From contig NZ_AP028669.1 of assembly GCF_041154485.1 (NCBI RefSeq), forward strand, positions 3,534,001 to 3,598,000: DNA of 64,000 nucleotides, given 5' to 3'. The notes under the pieces are model-generated. The model was given only the letters and a program-made list of their open reading frames with translations, made no database searches and was not told the DNA's origin. The translations under genes and the position numbers were made by a program. The DNA is from Variovorax sp. V93. GTDB lineage: Bacteria > Pseudomonadota > Gammaproteobacteria > Burkholderiales > Burkholderiaceae_C. This document shows, piece by piece, positions 38,136-46,759 of the stretch. The stretch's first letter is position 1; each line of letters starts with the position of its first letter.

Positions 38136-40739
38136 ATGCGTGCCTTGCTCTCCACCTTCTCATGGCAGGAACTGCGCCACCATCCCTGGCGCAACGCCGC
38201 GGCCGTGCTGGCCGTGATGCTGGGCGTGGCGCTCGCGTTCTCGGTGCAGCTGATCAATGCCTCGGCGCTCGACGAATTCTCGAGCGCGGTGCGCTCGGTC
38301 AACGGCCAGCCCGATCTCGAGGTGCGCGCCGTGCAGGGCAGCTTCGACGAGGCGGTGTTCGCGCGGCTCGCGCAGCATCCGCAGGTGGCGCTCGCGAGTC
38401 CGGTGCTCGAGTTCCAGGGGCTGGCGCTGGCCGGCGAACGCCAGCTGCCGATGCGCGTGATCGGCATCGATGCGCTGGCGCTGCCCACCATCGCGCCGGC
38501 CCTGATGCCGCAGCCCGGCAGGGACGCCGCGCGCTTCGCGATGCTCGCGCCCGGCCATGTGTTTCTCAACGCCGCGGCACGCAACGCGCTCGGGCTTCCG
38601 GCCGAAGCGGCGCAAGGCCGCGTGGAGACGGTGCAGCTGCGCAGCGGCGGCGGCGCCTGGCAGCGGCTCGAGGTGGCGGGCCACGTCGCCGCCGGCGGCG
38701 CGGCGCTGGCGGTGCTGGACATCGCGGCGGCGCAGGACCTGTTCGACAAGCTCGGCCAGCTCAGCCGCGTCGACCTGAAGCTTGCTCCCGGCACCGATCG
38801 CGCGGCCTTCACCGCATCGCTGCAGCGTTCGCCGGGCTGGCCCGCCGGCCTGCAGTTTGCCGAGCCCGGCGATGCGGCCGAGCGCGTGAGCAATCTCTCG
38901 CGCGCCTACCGCGTCAACCTGACGGTGCTCGCGCTGGTGGCGCTTTTCACCGGGGCCTTCCTGGTGTTCTCGGTGCTGGCGCTCAGCGTCGCCAAGCGCG
39001 CGCAGCAGTTCGCGCTGCTCGGCGTGCTGGGCCTGACGCCGCGCGAGCGATTGCGCCTGGTGCTGGTCGAATCGCTGGTGCTGGGCCTGATCGGAAGCGG
39101 CGCCGGCCTCGCGCTGGGCACGGCGCTCGCAGCCTTCGCATTGCGCGTGCTCGGCGGCGACCTGGGTGGCGGGTACTTCGAGGGCGTGGCGCCCACGCTG
39201 CACTGGAGCAGCGGCTCGGCGCTGCTGTATGGCGCGCTTGGCGTGCTTGCGGCGCTGGTGGGCGGCTGGTGGCCCGCACGCGCGGCGCAGGCGCTGCCTG
39301 AAGCGCAAACGCTCAAGGGCCTGGGCGCCGCGCCCGTGCAGGGCCACAGCCACTGGCTGGCGCTCGGCCTCATTGCCGCCAGCGCGGCGCTGGCCAACAT
39401 GCCGGCTGTCGGCGGCATTCCGGTTGCGGCGTACCTCTCGGTGGGCTGCCTGCTGGTGGGCGGCATCACCGCCCTGCCCTGGCTCATTGCACTGCTGTAT
39501 GACCGCATTGCGCCTGCGTTCGCGCAGCGCGTGCTGCCGATGCTGGCCATCGAGCGCGCACGGCGCATGCGCGGCACCGCGGCCGTGGCGGTGAGCGGCG
39601 TGGTCGCGAGCCTGAGCCTCGCGGTGGCGCTCACGGTGATGGTGGCGAGCTTTCGAGATTCGGTCACGCATTGGCTCGACGTGGTGCTGCCGGCCGACCT
39701 CTATGTTCGCGCCACCTCGAGCGGCCGCTCCGGCAATTCGGGCACCCAGAGCAGCAGCGACACGGCCACCTTTGCGCCGGCCTTCGTGCAGGCGCTGGCG
39801 CAACTGCCCGGTGTGGAGCGCATCGGCACGCTGCGAACCCGCTCGCTGCAGCTCGACCCCGCGCAGCCCGCGGTCACGCTGATCGCGCGAAGTCTCGAAG
39901 GCGGCGCATCGCAGGCGCTGCCGCTGGTGGGCCCCGCGCTGCCGGTGCCCGCCGGCCAGGTCGGCATCTACGTGAGTGAACCGATGGTCGAGTTGTATGG
40001 CGCGAAGCCGGGTTCGCTCTTCGCACCGCTGTCGCCGGCATTGGCCACCGCGGGCTCCGCTCCGGCGGCCTTCTTCGTCGCGGGCGTGTGGCGCGACTAT
40101 GCGCGGCAGTTCGGCGCCATCACGATGGACGCGCGCGACTTCGAGCACCTGACGGGCGAACGCAACGTGAGCGATGTGTCGCTGTGGCTCGCGCCCGGCG
40201 CGTCCGAGGGCGCGGTGCAGGCGGCGGTGCGCGATCTGGCGGCACGCGGCGGCGGTTCCGATTCGACCACGAACGTCGAGATCTCGTCGGTCGGACAGAT
40301 CCGCGCCACCTCGCTGCGCATCTTCGACCGCAGCTTTGCGGTGACCTACTGGCTGCAGGCCGTGGCCATTGCCATCGGCCTGTTCGGCATTGCCGCGAGC
40401 TTCAGCGCGCAGGTGCTGGCCCGGCGCAAGGAGTTCGGGCTGCTCGCGCACCTGGGCTTCACGCGGCGGCAGGTGCTGGCGGTGGTGGCGGGCGAAGGCG
40501 CGGCGTGGACCGCGATCGGCGCCGTGGCGGGACTCCTGCTCGGGCTCGCGGTGTCTGTGGTGCTGGTGAAGGTGGTCAATCCGCAGAGCTTTCACTGGAC
40601 GATGGACTTGCTGGTGCCCTGGGGGCGGCTGCTGGTGCTTTGCGCTGCCGTGGTTGCGGCGGGGACGGTGACTGCATGGCTGGCGGGGCGGGCTGCTGCG
40701 GGGAGGGATGTTGTTCTTGCTGTGAAGGAAGATTGGTAG
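38136..40739 (+). CDS. FtsX-like (MacB/AttFG-type) ABC transporter permease
   Basis: An 867-residue permease with two copies of the FtsX/DUF214 arrangement. The first N-terminal helix is near residues 19-37 (NAAAVLAVMLGVALAFSVQ), followed by a periplasmic domain. Helix groups lie at about 270-440 (VNLTVLALVALFTGAFLVFSVLAL and after), a middle helix at 490-520 begins the second half, and the last group lies at about 740-860. No ATPase domain is present. It fits the fused AttF-AttG permease of Att-type systems; the ATPase at 30176 is the likely partner. The cargo is unknown, perhaps a lipid or lipoprotein. Confidence 0.83.
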   Translation: MRALLSTFSWQELRHHPWRNAAAVLAVMLGVALAFSVQLINASALDEFSSAVRSVNGQPDLEVRAVQGSFDEAVFARLAQHPQVALASPVLEFQGLALAGERQLPMRVIGIDALALPTIAPALMPQPGRDAARFAMLAPGHVFLNAAARNALGLPAEAAQGRVETVQLRSGGGAWQRLEVAGHVAAGGAALAVLDIAAAQDLFDKLGQLSRVDLKLAPGTDRAAFTASLQRSPGWPAGLQFAEPGDAAERVSNLSRAYRVNLTVLALVALFTGAFLVFSVLALSVAKRAQQFALLGVLGLTPRERLRLVLVESLVLGLIGSGAGLALGTALAAFALRVLGGDLGGGYFEGVAPTLHWSSGSALLYGALGVLAALVGGWWPARAAQALPEAQTLKGLGAAPVQGHSHWLALGLIAASAALANMPAVGGIPVAAYLSVGCLLVGGITALPWLIALLYDRIAPAFAQRVLPMLAIERARRMRGTAAVAVSGVVASLSLAVALTVMVASFRDSVTHWLDVVLPADLYVRATSSGRSGNSGTQSSSDTATFAPAFVQALAQLPGVERIGTLRTRSLQLDPAQPAVTLIARSLEGGASQALPLVGPALPVPAGQVGIYVSEPMVELYGAKPGSLFAPLSPALATAGSAPAAFFVAGVWRDYARQFGAITMDARDFEHLTGERNVSDVSLWLAPGASEGAVQAAVRDLAARGGGSDSTTNVEISSVGQIRATSLRIFDRSFAVTYWLQAVAIAIGLFGIAASFSAQVLARRKEFGLLAHLGFTRRQVLAVVAGEGAAWTAIGAVAGLLLGLAVSVVLVKVVNPQSFHWTMDLLVPWGRLLVLCAAVVAAGTVTAWLAGRAAAGRDVVLAVKEDW

Positions 40740-40745
40740 AGTTCC

Positions 40746-41316
40746 GGGGCCGGGACTCGCCCCGGCGGGCGACTCACTTTCTTTTGCTTCGCCAAAAGAA
40801 AGTAAGCAAAGAAAGGCGACCCCTACTGTCTGCGTCCCTCCGCTTCGCTGCGGGCAACCTGCGGTGCTCGACTCCGGCGGGGGTCCGCAGAACTCGCTTC
40901 GCTCAAACAGCTGCGGCCCTGATCCCGCCTCCATCTGCGCTCCTCGGCGCATACAGAAGGGGTGGGAGCGGGCGGCCTTCGCTTCGCTCGGCCCCAAGAC
41001 CAACACCAACAGCCAATACCAACAGCCCAACCACCGCAGGCGCTGCGCGCCTGCGGTGGCTTGGTGGCCGAGCGAAGCAAAGGCCCGTTCGGTTTGCCCT
41101 CCCCTCTGGCTGCGCCGAGGAGCGCAGGGTTTCGCGGATCAGGGCTCGCAGCTGTTTGAGCGAAGCGAGTTCTGCGAGACCCCGCGAAACCCGAGCACCG
41201 CAGGTTGCCCGTAGCGAAGCGAAGGGTCGCAGACAGTGGGGTCGCCTTTCTTTTGCCTACGTTTCTTTGGCGAAGCAAAGAAAAGTAGGTCGCCCGCCGG
41301 GGCGAGACCCGGCTCC
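40746..41316. repeat. 571-bp imperfect inverted repeat (giant near-palindrome)
   Basis: The left arm (about 40746-41005) and right arm (about 41060-41316) are reverse complements at roughly four matches in five along their length. Long identical runs include CTCGCCCCGGCGGGCGAC and CAGAACTCGCTTCGCTCAAA. Smaller hairpins are nested: ACTTTCTTTTG/CAAAAGAAAGT (40776-40803) and a 12-bp perfect stem CCACCGCAGGCG/CGCCTGCGGTGG at 41031-41059, close to the centre. It fills the gap between two convergent genes. Open frames across it exist on both strands but show arm-derived repeat sequence, not a protein family. I know similar arm sequences as dispersed elements in this bacterial family; copy number here is unchecked. 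Confidence 0.85.
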
Positions 41317-41331
41317 AGAACCCAAAAAAAC

Positions 41332-43875
41332 TCACTGCAAAGAAGGCACCAACCGAATCCGCTCCACAGTCTCCCTCTCCACCGCAGAGCGGCTGTACAC
41401 CAGCGGCACATACTTCCCCTCAAGCCAGAGCGGCGCCAGATCCCGATAGTGCGGACTGTCGGAATCCCCCGACTGCCCCGGCGTATTGATCGCCCGCGAG
41501 GCATCCCAATTCCCCACATCCAGCACCATCCGGAACGAAGCCCCCGACGCGAGCTTGTAGTCATTCGCGCGGTAGCTCGCCGCCATGGGCGTGAAAGCCG
41601 AACCCGACATCGGCCAGTCGCCGACTTCCAGCTTCTTGCGCGTGGCCGCGTCGACCACGCCGCCGAGCGGATGGCGGAACTCCGCGCGGTGCAGCGCGCC
41701 CCACTTCCACGCCGACATGTCGGGCCCGAGCTTGGCCGTGAGTTCCTGCATCGCGGGCGGCAGGGTTTCCAGCAGGAGCGCATCGCGCTGCGCATCGCTG
41801 ACCCATCCGAAAGGGTTCTCCAGCAGCAGCACCATGCGCGTGTTGTCCCCCGGCGCAGCCAGCGAGGCCGCGGCTTCGCCCGCACCGGCCTTGAGCACTG
41901 CCGCGCGCAGCGTCTTGGCGCTCCACACCTCGTACAGCGCAGCGGCGGCGCTGTCGCGGTCCATGGTGCCGTCCCAGCCTTGCAGCAGCCGCAGCCCGGC
42001 AGCCGTGCGCGCATCGTCGCCGCGCAGGCCAGCCAGCAGCTTGAGCAGCCGCTGGGCCGGCGTGGCAACGATGTCGTTCTGCATGCGCTCCGAATCCTCG
42101 AGCGTGAAGCGCGAGCCCGAGGCCGCTTTCTTCTCGAACAGTTCCTTGAGCCGGCGCGCACGCGCACCGTCGCTCCATTCGTAGCCGATGCCCTTCTTCG
42201 CCGCCGGATGATCGGGCGGAATGTTGTTCTCGTTCGCGGTCACGACATAGCCGCGCGCGGGGTTGAACTCCGAGGGCAGTTCGTCGCCGTTGCGAAAGCC
42301 CGACCACTCGTAGCGGCCATCGCCCGGCACCGGCATCAGGCCGTCCCAGTTGGGGCGGATCGGCGTGAGGCCGCCAGGTATCCAGCCGACGTTGCCATGG
42401 CGGTCGGCATAGACCTGGTTCTCGCCGGGCGCACCCCAGCGGTTCATGGCGGCGCGGAACTGGTCCCAGTTCTGCGCGCGCATGTAGTCCATCGAACCGA
42501 AGTACGGCGCCATGCCGGGCTCGAGCCATGCGGCGCGCAGCGCGAAGGCACGCCGCTTGCCGGGCTCGGACAGCAGCACCGGGCCGTGGCGCGTGAAGGT
42601 GTTCACCACCTCGCGCGGCGCGCTCTCGCCGCGCACCGCGATGCGCTCGGTGACGCGCGTCATCGGCTCCCATCGGCCCTGGTAGCGGTATTCGTTGGGG
42701 TTCCGCGGATTCAGCTGGTAGACGTACAGGTCTTCCTGGTCCATGTAGAAGCGCGTGAGGCCGAAGGCGATAGTGCCGTTGTGGCCGATCGAAAGGCCCG
42801 GCAGGAAGGGCTCGCCGGCGCCGATGGCGTCCATGCCGGGCGCGCTGAGATGCGCCATGTAGCGCAGGCTCGGGACACCGTGGGCGCGGTGCGGATCGTT
42901 GGCGAGGATCGGGCGCCCGGTGGCCGTGAGCCTCGGCGCGATGACCCAGTTGTTGCTGCCATAGGCGGCCGTCGGATCGCCTTGCAGAGCCTGCTGCCGC
43001 TCTTGCTCCTCTTCGGCGCTGCGTGCCGCGGCTTCGGCGCTGCCGGGCGGCAGGAGCGCGGATGCGGTCGCGGTGCCGGCCAGCCGCGTGTTGTCCTTGG
43101 TGAAGCGCGGCGGCTCCGTGGCGCGCAGGTAGGCCGCGCGCAACTCGGCCGCCGGAAGGGTGCAGGGGTCGAGCCCCACGGGCACCTTGGGCGTGATCGG
43201 CGGATCGAGCTCGCGGCGCAGCCAGTCGGCCTTGATGCCCTGGCCGCCGGCACAGAAGGCGCGCGCGCGGTCGATCTCGGACGTGAAGTTGAGCGTGAGG
43301 CCGTGATGGCGAATGCGCACCACGTCCTCGGCCGACCAGAGCGACGGCTGGTAGCCCAGCAGCGCGAATTCCTTCGGCAGCAGCGCCGGCTGCGCGCGCA
43401 CCTGCGCCACATAGGCGTTGACGCCGGCCGTGAAGGCCTCGGCCACGCGCTTGGCATCGGAGCCGTAGGCCAGCCATTCGCGGTACATGTCGCCGCGGTA
43501 GAGCACGGCGCGCGCGGCGCGGTCGCTCTCGACCCAGGCGGGGCCGAAGTCCCTGGCCATTTCGCCGAGGCCGCGCTTGCGCCAGAGGTCCATCTGCCAG
43601 AGCCGGTCGCGCGCGGCAATGAAGCCCTGCGCAACGAAGGCGTCGTAGAGCGTGCCGGCATAGAGATGCGGTACGCCCCAGCGGTCGACCAGCACCTCGG
43701 CCGGCTTCTCCAGGCCGGGCACCGCGAAGGACGACGGCGCGCGCGGTGGCGTCTGCACACCCGGAGGCCCCGATGCACAGCCCGTGAGCACGAGGGCCGC
43801 GAGCGCTGTGGCGCCAATGGAATGCCTTTGACCTAACGAGCGCCGCGACGTGGGGCGCAGGTGTATTGTTCTCAT
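41332..43875 (-). CDS. Penicillin acylase-family Ntn-hydrolase (acylated-homoserine-lactone/amide acylase type), lipoprotein
   Basis: An 847-residue precursor. The lipoprotein signal ends at LTGCASG (Cys33). Residues about 50-275 form the alpha chain. A linker (about 270-305) precedes the autocatalytic Ser307 in AYGSNNWVIAP, which becomes the beta-chain N-terminus and nucleophile. Further beta-chain marks are ANDPHRAHGVPSLRYMAHL, GLSIGHNGTIAFGLT and GNVGWIPGG. Family members deacylate penicillins, quorum-sensing lactones or other amides; which is not evident. AGGAGA lies 9 nt before the ATG. It converges on the FtsX-like gene across the large inverted repeat. Confidence 0.88.
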   Translation of the reverse strand: MRTIHLRPTSRRSLGQRHSIGATALAALVLTGCASGPPGVQTPPRAPSSFAVPGLEKPAEVLVDRWGVPHLYAGTLYDAFVAQGFIAARDRLWQMDLWRKRGLGEMARDFGPAWVESDRAARAVLYRGDMYREWLAYGSDAKRVAEAFTAGVNAYVAQVRAQPALLPKEFALLGYQPSLWSAEDVVRIRHHGLTLNFTSEIDRARAFCAGGQGIKADWLRRELDPPITPKVPVGLDPCTLPAAELRAAYLRATEPPRFTKDNTRLAGTATASALLPPGSAEAAARSAEEEQERQQALQGDPTAAYGSNNWVIAPRLTATGRPILANDPHRAHGVPSLRYMAHLSAPGMDAIGAGEPFLPGLSIGHNGTIAFGLTRFYMDQEDLYVYQLNPRNPNEYRYQGRWEPMTRVTERIAVRGESAPREVVNTFTRHGPVLLSEPGKRRAFALRAAWLEPGMAPYFGSMDYMRAQNWDQFRAAMNRWGAPGENQVYADRHGNVGWIPGGLTPIRPNWDGLMPVPGDGRYEWSGFRNGDELPSEFNPARGYVVTANENNIPPDHPAAKKGIGYEWSDGARARRLKELFEKKAASGSRFTLEDSERMQNDIVATPAQRLLKLLAGLRGDDARTAAGLRLLQGWDGTMDRDSAAAALYEVWSAKTLRAAVLKAGAGEAAASLAAPGDNTRMVLLLENPFGWVSDAQRDALLLETLPPAMQELTAKLGPDMSAWKWGALHRAEFRHPLGGVVDAATRKKLEVGDWPMSGSAFTPMAASYRANDYKLASGASFRMVLDVGNWDASRAINTPGQSGDSDSPHYRDLAPLWLEGKYVPLVYSRSAVERETVERIRLVPSLQ

Positions 43876-43974
43876 GCGTCTTGTCTCCTGCCGGGTGGAA
43901 TTTGGCAGCGCACAGTATCCCGATTTGCACGTTCGCTGGGTGCTGCGAGGGATGACTTGTAGACTTCCTCCTAC

Positions 43975-45051
43975 ATGCAGCAAACACCCTTCTCTTCCTC
44001 CTGCGGCGGCTGGCTTGGCGGCGCGATCCGCCGCATCGAGGCTGACTACCAGCGCAGCGCCGACACGCACCTGATCCCGCTGCCGCTGCCCGCGCTTGCC
44101 GCGGTCGGCATCGACCTCTACCTGAAGGACGAGTCGACCCATCCCACCGGCAGCCTCAAGCACCGGCTCGCGCGTTCGCTCTTCCTCTATGCGCTGTGCA
44201 ACGGCTGGGTGCGCGAGGGCACCACCATCGTCGAGGCCTCGAGCGGCTCGACGGCGGTCAGCGAAGCCTATTTCGCGCGGCTGCTGGGCCTGCCCTTCAT
44301 CGCCGTGATGCCGCGCAGCACCTCGCCCGAGAAGGTGGCGCAGATCGCCTTCTATGGCGCGCGCTGCCACTTCGTCGACCATGCGGCGCAGGTCTACGAG
44401 GAAGCGCACGCGCTCGCCGAGCAGACCGGCGGCCACTACATGGACCAGTTCACCTATGCCGAACGCGCCACCGACTGGCGCGGCAACAACAACATCGCCG
44501 AAAGCATGTTCCAGCAGATGGCGCGCGAGCGGCATCCGGTGCCGGCCTGGATCGTGGTGGGGGCGGGCACCGGCGGCACCAGCGCCACCATCGGGCGCTA
44601 TGTGCGCTACCGCTGCCACGACACGCAGGTGTGCGTGCCCGATCCCGAAGGCTCGGTGTTCTCGGCCTACCACCGCACCGGCGATGCCACGCTGACGGCG
44701 GCAGGCTCGCGCATCGAAGGCATCGGCCGGCCGCGCGTGGAGCCGAGCTTCATCCGCTCGCTGGTCGACCGCATGATCGAGGTGCCCAATCTCGATTCGG
44801 TGGCCGCGATGCATGCGCTCTCGGCATTGCTCGGCCGCAAGGTGGGCCCGTCGACCGGCACCAACTTCGTCGGCATGCTGGCCATTGCAGGCGAGATGCG
44901 CGCGGCCGGCCGGCAAGGCTCCATCCTTTCGCTGCTGTGCGATGCGGGCGAGCGCTACCTGCCGAGCTATCACGATGCGGCCTGGGTGCAGAACGCGTTC
45001 GGCGACATCGGCCCGGCGCAGCAGCGCATCGACGCACTGGTCGCGGGGTGA
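43975..45051 (+). CDS. PLP-dependent cysteine synthase-family protein, Cds1-like L-cysteine desulfhydrase
   Basis: A fold-type II PLP enzyme of 358 residues. The cofactor Lys62 lies in [18 protein letters not shown], followed by [22 protein letters not shown] and the phosphate loop [18 protein letters not shown]. The [11 protein letters not shown] form matches Cds1-type cysteine desulfhydrases, which release sulfide, pyruvate and ammonia from cysteine, rather than CysK or CysM. TAGACT lies 9 nt before the ATG. The stop overlaps the next start as TGATG, so it is coupled to the AttH-like gene, although the two share no obvious pathway. Confidence 0.82.
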   Translation: MQQTPFSSSCGGWLGGAIRRIEADYQRSADTHLIPLPLPALAAVGIDLYLKDESTHPTGSLKHRLARSLFLYALCNGWVREGTTIVEASSGSTAVSEAYFARLLGLPFIAVMPRSTSPEKVAQIAFYGARCHFVDHAAQVYEEAHALAEQTGGHYMDQFTYAERATDWRGNNNIAESMFQQMARERHPVPAWIVVGAGTGGTSATIGRYVRYRCHDTQVCVPDPEGSVFSAYHRTGDATLTAAGSRIEGIGRPRVEPSFIRSLVDRMIEVPNLDSVAAMHALSALLGRKVGPSTGTNFVGMLAIAGEMRAAGRQGSILSLLCDAGERYLPSYHDAAWVQNAFGDIGPAQQRIDALVAG

Positions 45052-46124
45052 TGCCGCCGCCTGCCTTCGCCAATCTCTCCAGGCGCAGCCTGCTGCTCGC
45101 GGCGCTGGCCGCTGCGCCCGCAGGCTGGGCGCTGCCCGCGCGCACGCTGCAGTTCCCGCGCGACTTCGGCAGCCACCCCGATCTGCAGACCGAGTGGTGG
45201 TACATCACGGGCCACGCGAAGACCCCGGTGGGACGCGGATTCGGCTTCCAGGTGACCTTCTTCCGCTCGCGCGTCGAGGCAACGCAAAGTCTGCGCTCGG
45301 CCTTCGCGGCCAGGCACCTCGTGTTCGCACATGCGGCCGTCACCGACCTCGAAGGCCGCGTGCTGCTGCATGACCAGCGCATTGCGCGCGCGGGCTTCGG
45401 CATTGCTTCGGCCGGCGAAGCCGACACCGACGTGCGCCTGCGCGACTGGTCACTGGTGCGCAAGGAAGATGGCGTCTATTCGGCGCGCGTCCCGGCCGGC
45501 GAGTTCTCGCTCGACCTGCGATTCACGCCTACGCAGCCGGTGCTGCTGCAAGGCAAGGCCGGGCTCTCGCGCAAGGGCCCCGAAGAGGCGCAGGCGAGCT
45601 ACTACTACAGCGAGCCGCAGCTCAAGACACAAGGCAGGCTGGCGCTCAAGGGCCAGGCCTTCGACGTCGATGGCACCGCCTGGCTCGACCATGAATGGAG
45701 CGAGGCGCTGATGCATCCCGAGGCCGTGGGCTGGGACTGGATCGGCATGAATCTGGACGACGGCAGCGCCCTCACCGCCTTTCGCCTGCGGCGCCGCGAC
45801 GGCAGTGCGCTGTGGGCCGGCGGATCGTTCCGCACCCGCGATGGCACGCTGCGCGTTTTCGGCCACGACGAGGTGAGCTTCGACGGTGCGAACACGTGGA
45901 CCAGCCCGCGCACACAGGCAAGGTACCCGACCCAGTGGCACGTGCAGACCCCATCGGGCAGCTTCAACGTGCGCGCGCTGCTCGACGACCAGGAGCTCGA
46001 CAGCCGCGGCTCCACCGGCGGTGTGTACTGGGAAGGCCTGAGTGACCTCGTCGATGCGCAAGGCCGCCGCGTCGGCCGCGGCTACCTGGAGATGACCGGC
46101 TACGCCGCACCCTTGCGGCTCTGA
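45051..46124 (+). CDS. AttH/CrtC-like secreted protein (lipocalin-like hydrolase)
   Basis: A 357-residue exported protein. The N-terminus is a likely twin-arginine signal (LSRRSLLLAALAAAPAGWA). The mature part has the AttH/CrtC signatures PRDFGSHPDLQTEWWYITGH, FGFQVTFFRSR, GTAWLDHEWSE, GWDWIGMNLDDGSALTAFRLR and GGVYWEGLSDL. The family was named after carotenoid 1,2-hydratase, but most members sit with FtsX-like ABC transporters (AttEFGH) and have no known carotenoid role. The matching ATPase and permease are at 30176 and 38136. It is coupled to the cysteine desulfhydrase gene. Confidence 0.88.
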   Translation: MPPPAFANLSRRSLLLAALAAAPAGWALPARTLQFPRDFGSHPDLQTEWWYITGHAKTPVGRGFGFQVTFFRSRVEATQSLRSAFAARHLVFAHAAVTDLEGRVLLHDQRIARAGFGIASAGEADTDVRLRDWSLVRKEDGVYSARVPAGEFSLDLRFTPTQPVLLQGKAGLSRKGPEEAQASYYYSEPQLKTQGRLALKGQAFDVDGTAWLDHEWSEALMHPEAVGWDWIGMNLDDGSALTAFRLRRRDGSALWAGGSFRTRDGTLRVFGHDEVSFDGANTWTSPRTQARYPTQWHVQTPSGSFNVRALLDDQELDSRGSTGGVYWEGLSDLVDAQGRRVGRGYLEMTGYAAPLRL

Positions 46125-46219
46125 GGCCGCGCCGCCCTGTCTGTCATCACGCCGTCATGCGGGGCCCCTGAACTCGGCATTCGACGTTTGCACGATGGTC
46201 GTGCGCCAACAAGGCTTGA

Positions 46220-46675
46220 ATGAACAGACGATCCCGGCTCGTCGCGCTGCTGACGGTGCTGCTGGCCGCCGCGGGCGCCGCGTGGGTGTTCGCAGCGGCG
46301 CGGCCTGCCCCAGCGGCAACGACCGCAGCGCTTGAAATCCGCTGGCACGGCAACGGCATCATCCTGCAAGGCACTGTCAGGGATGCGGCCACGCAGCGCG
46401 CGCTGGTGGACGGCGCGGCCGCGCGGCTCGGCGGCGAAGCCGACCAGGTGGTGGACTGGCTCGACATCGTGCCCACGGCGCCGCCCATCGCGGACGCCGC
46501 TTCGCTCGCCAGCCTGATCCGCATCGGGCAGGAGGGCTGGCACCTGCAGCGACGAGCCACCGAGGGATGGCTGGCCGTGCAGTCGCCTGGCGATGCGCAG
46601 AGCGCCCAGGCCAGCGAACTGCTGCGGCGCACCTTCGGCCCCGGTGTGGCCATTCGCGTGGTTCCGCTGCCCTGA
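46220..46675 (+). CDS. Small exported or membrane-anchored protein of unknown function
   Basis: A 151-residue protein I do not recognise. An N-terminal hydrophobic stretch (LVALLTVLLAAAGAAWVFAAA, residues 7-27) is a signal or anchor. The rest has the look of BON-like or OmpA-associated repeats, with a strand pair ALEIRWHGNGIILQGTVRD and a helix ATQRALVDGAAARLGGE. A weak AAGG lies before the ATG. It lies between the AttH-like gene and the 5'-nucleotidase, 95 and 84 bp away, in the same direction. No function can be given. Confidence 0.6.
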   Translation: MNRRSRLVALLTVLLAAAGAAWVFAAARPAPAATTAALEIRWHGNGIILQGTVRDAATQRALVDGAAARLGGEADQVVDWLDIVPTAPPIADAASLASLIRIGQEGWHLQRRATEGWLAVQSPGDAQSAQASELLRRTFGPGVAIRVVPLP

Positions 46676-46759
46676 TCACTCTTCCTGCGCGGGGCGGTCA
46701 TGGCGACGTCATCTGCCATGCCCAGCATGCGCTGCATTCCATCCAAAGAGGAGAGGCTC

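Noticed and set aside
40823..41335. Short open frames within the large inverted repeat on both strands
   Set aside because: Both strands give similar peptides because the arms mirror each other. No known family, no ribosome site, and the composition follows the repeat. Treated as repeat-derived, not genes.
41236..43836. 866-residue plus-strand frame opposite the penicillin acylase
   Set aside because: Same GC-bias shadow effect; the acylase frame has the full family motifs, the antisense product has none.
45051..46124. Carotenoid 1,2-hydratase (CrtC) and hence a carotenoid cluster
   Set aside because: No other carotenoid genes are nearby, and this secreted form belongs with Att-type transporters.
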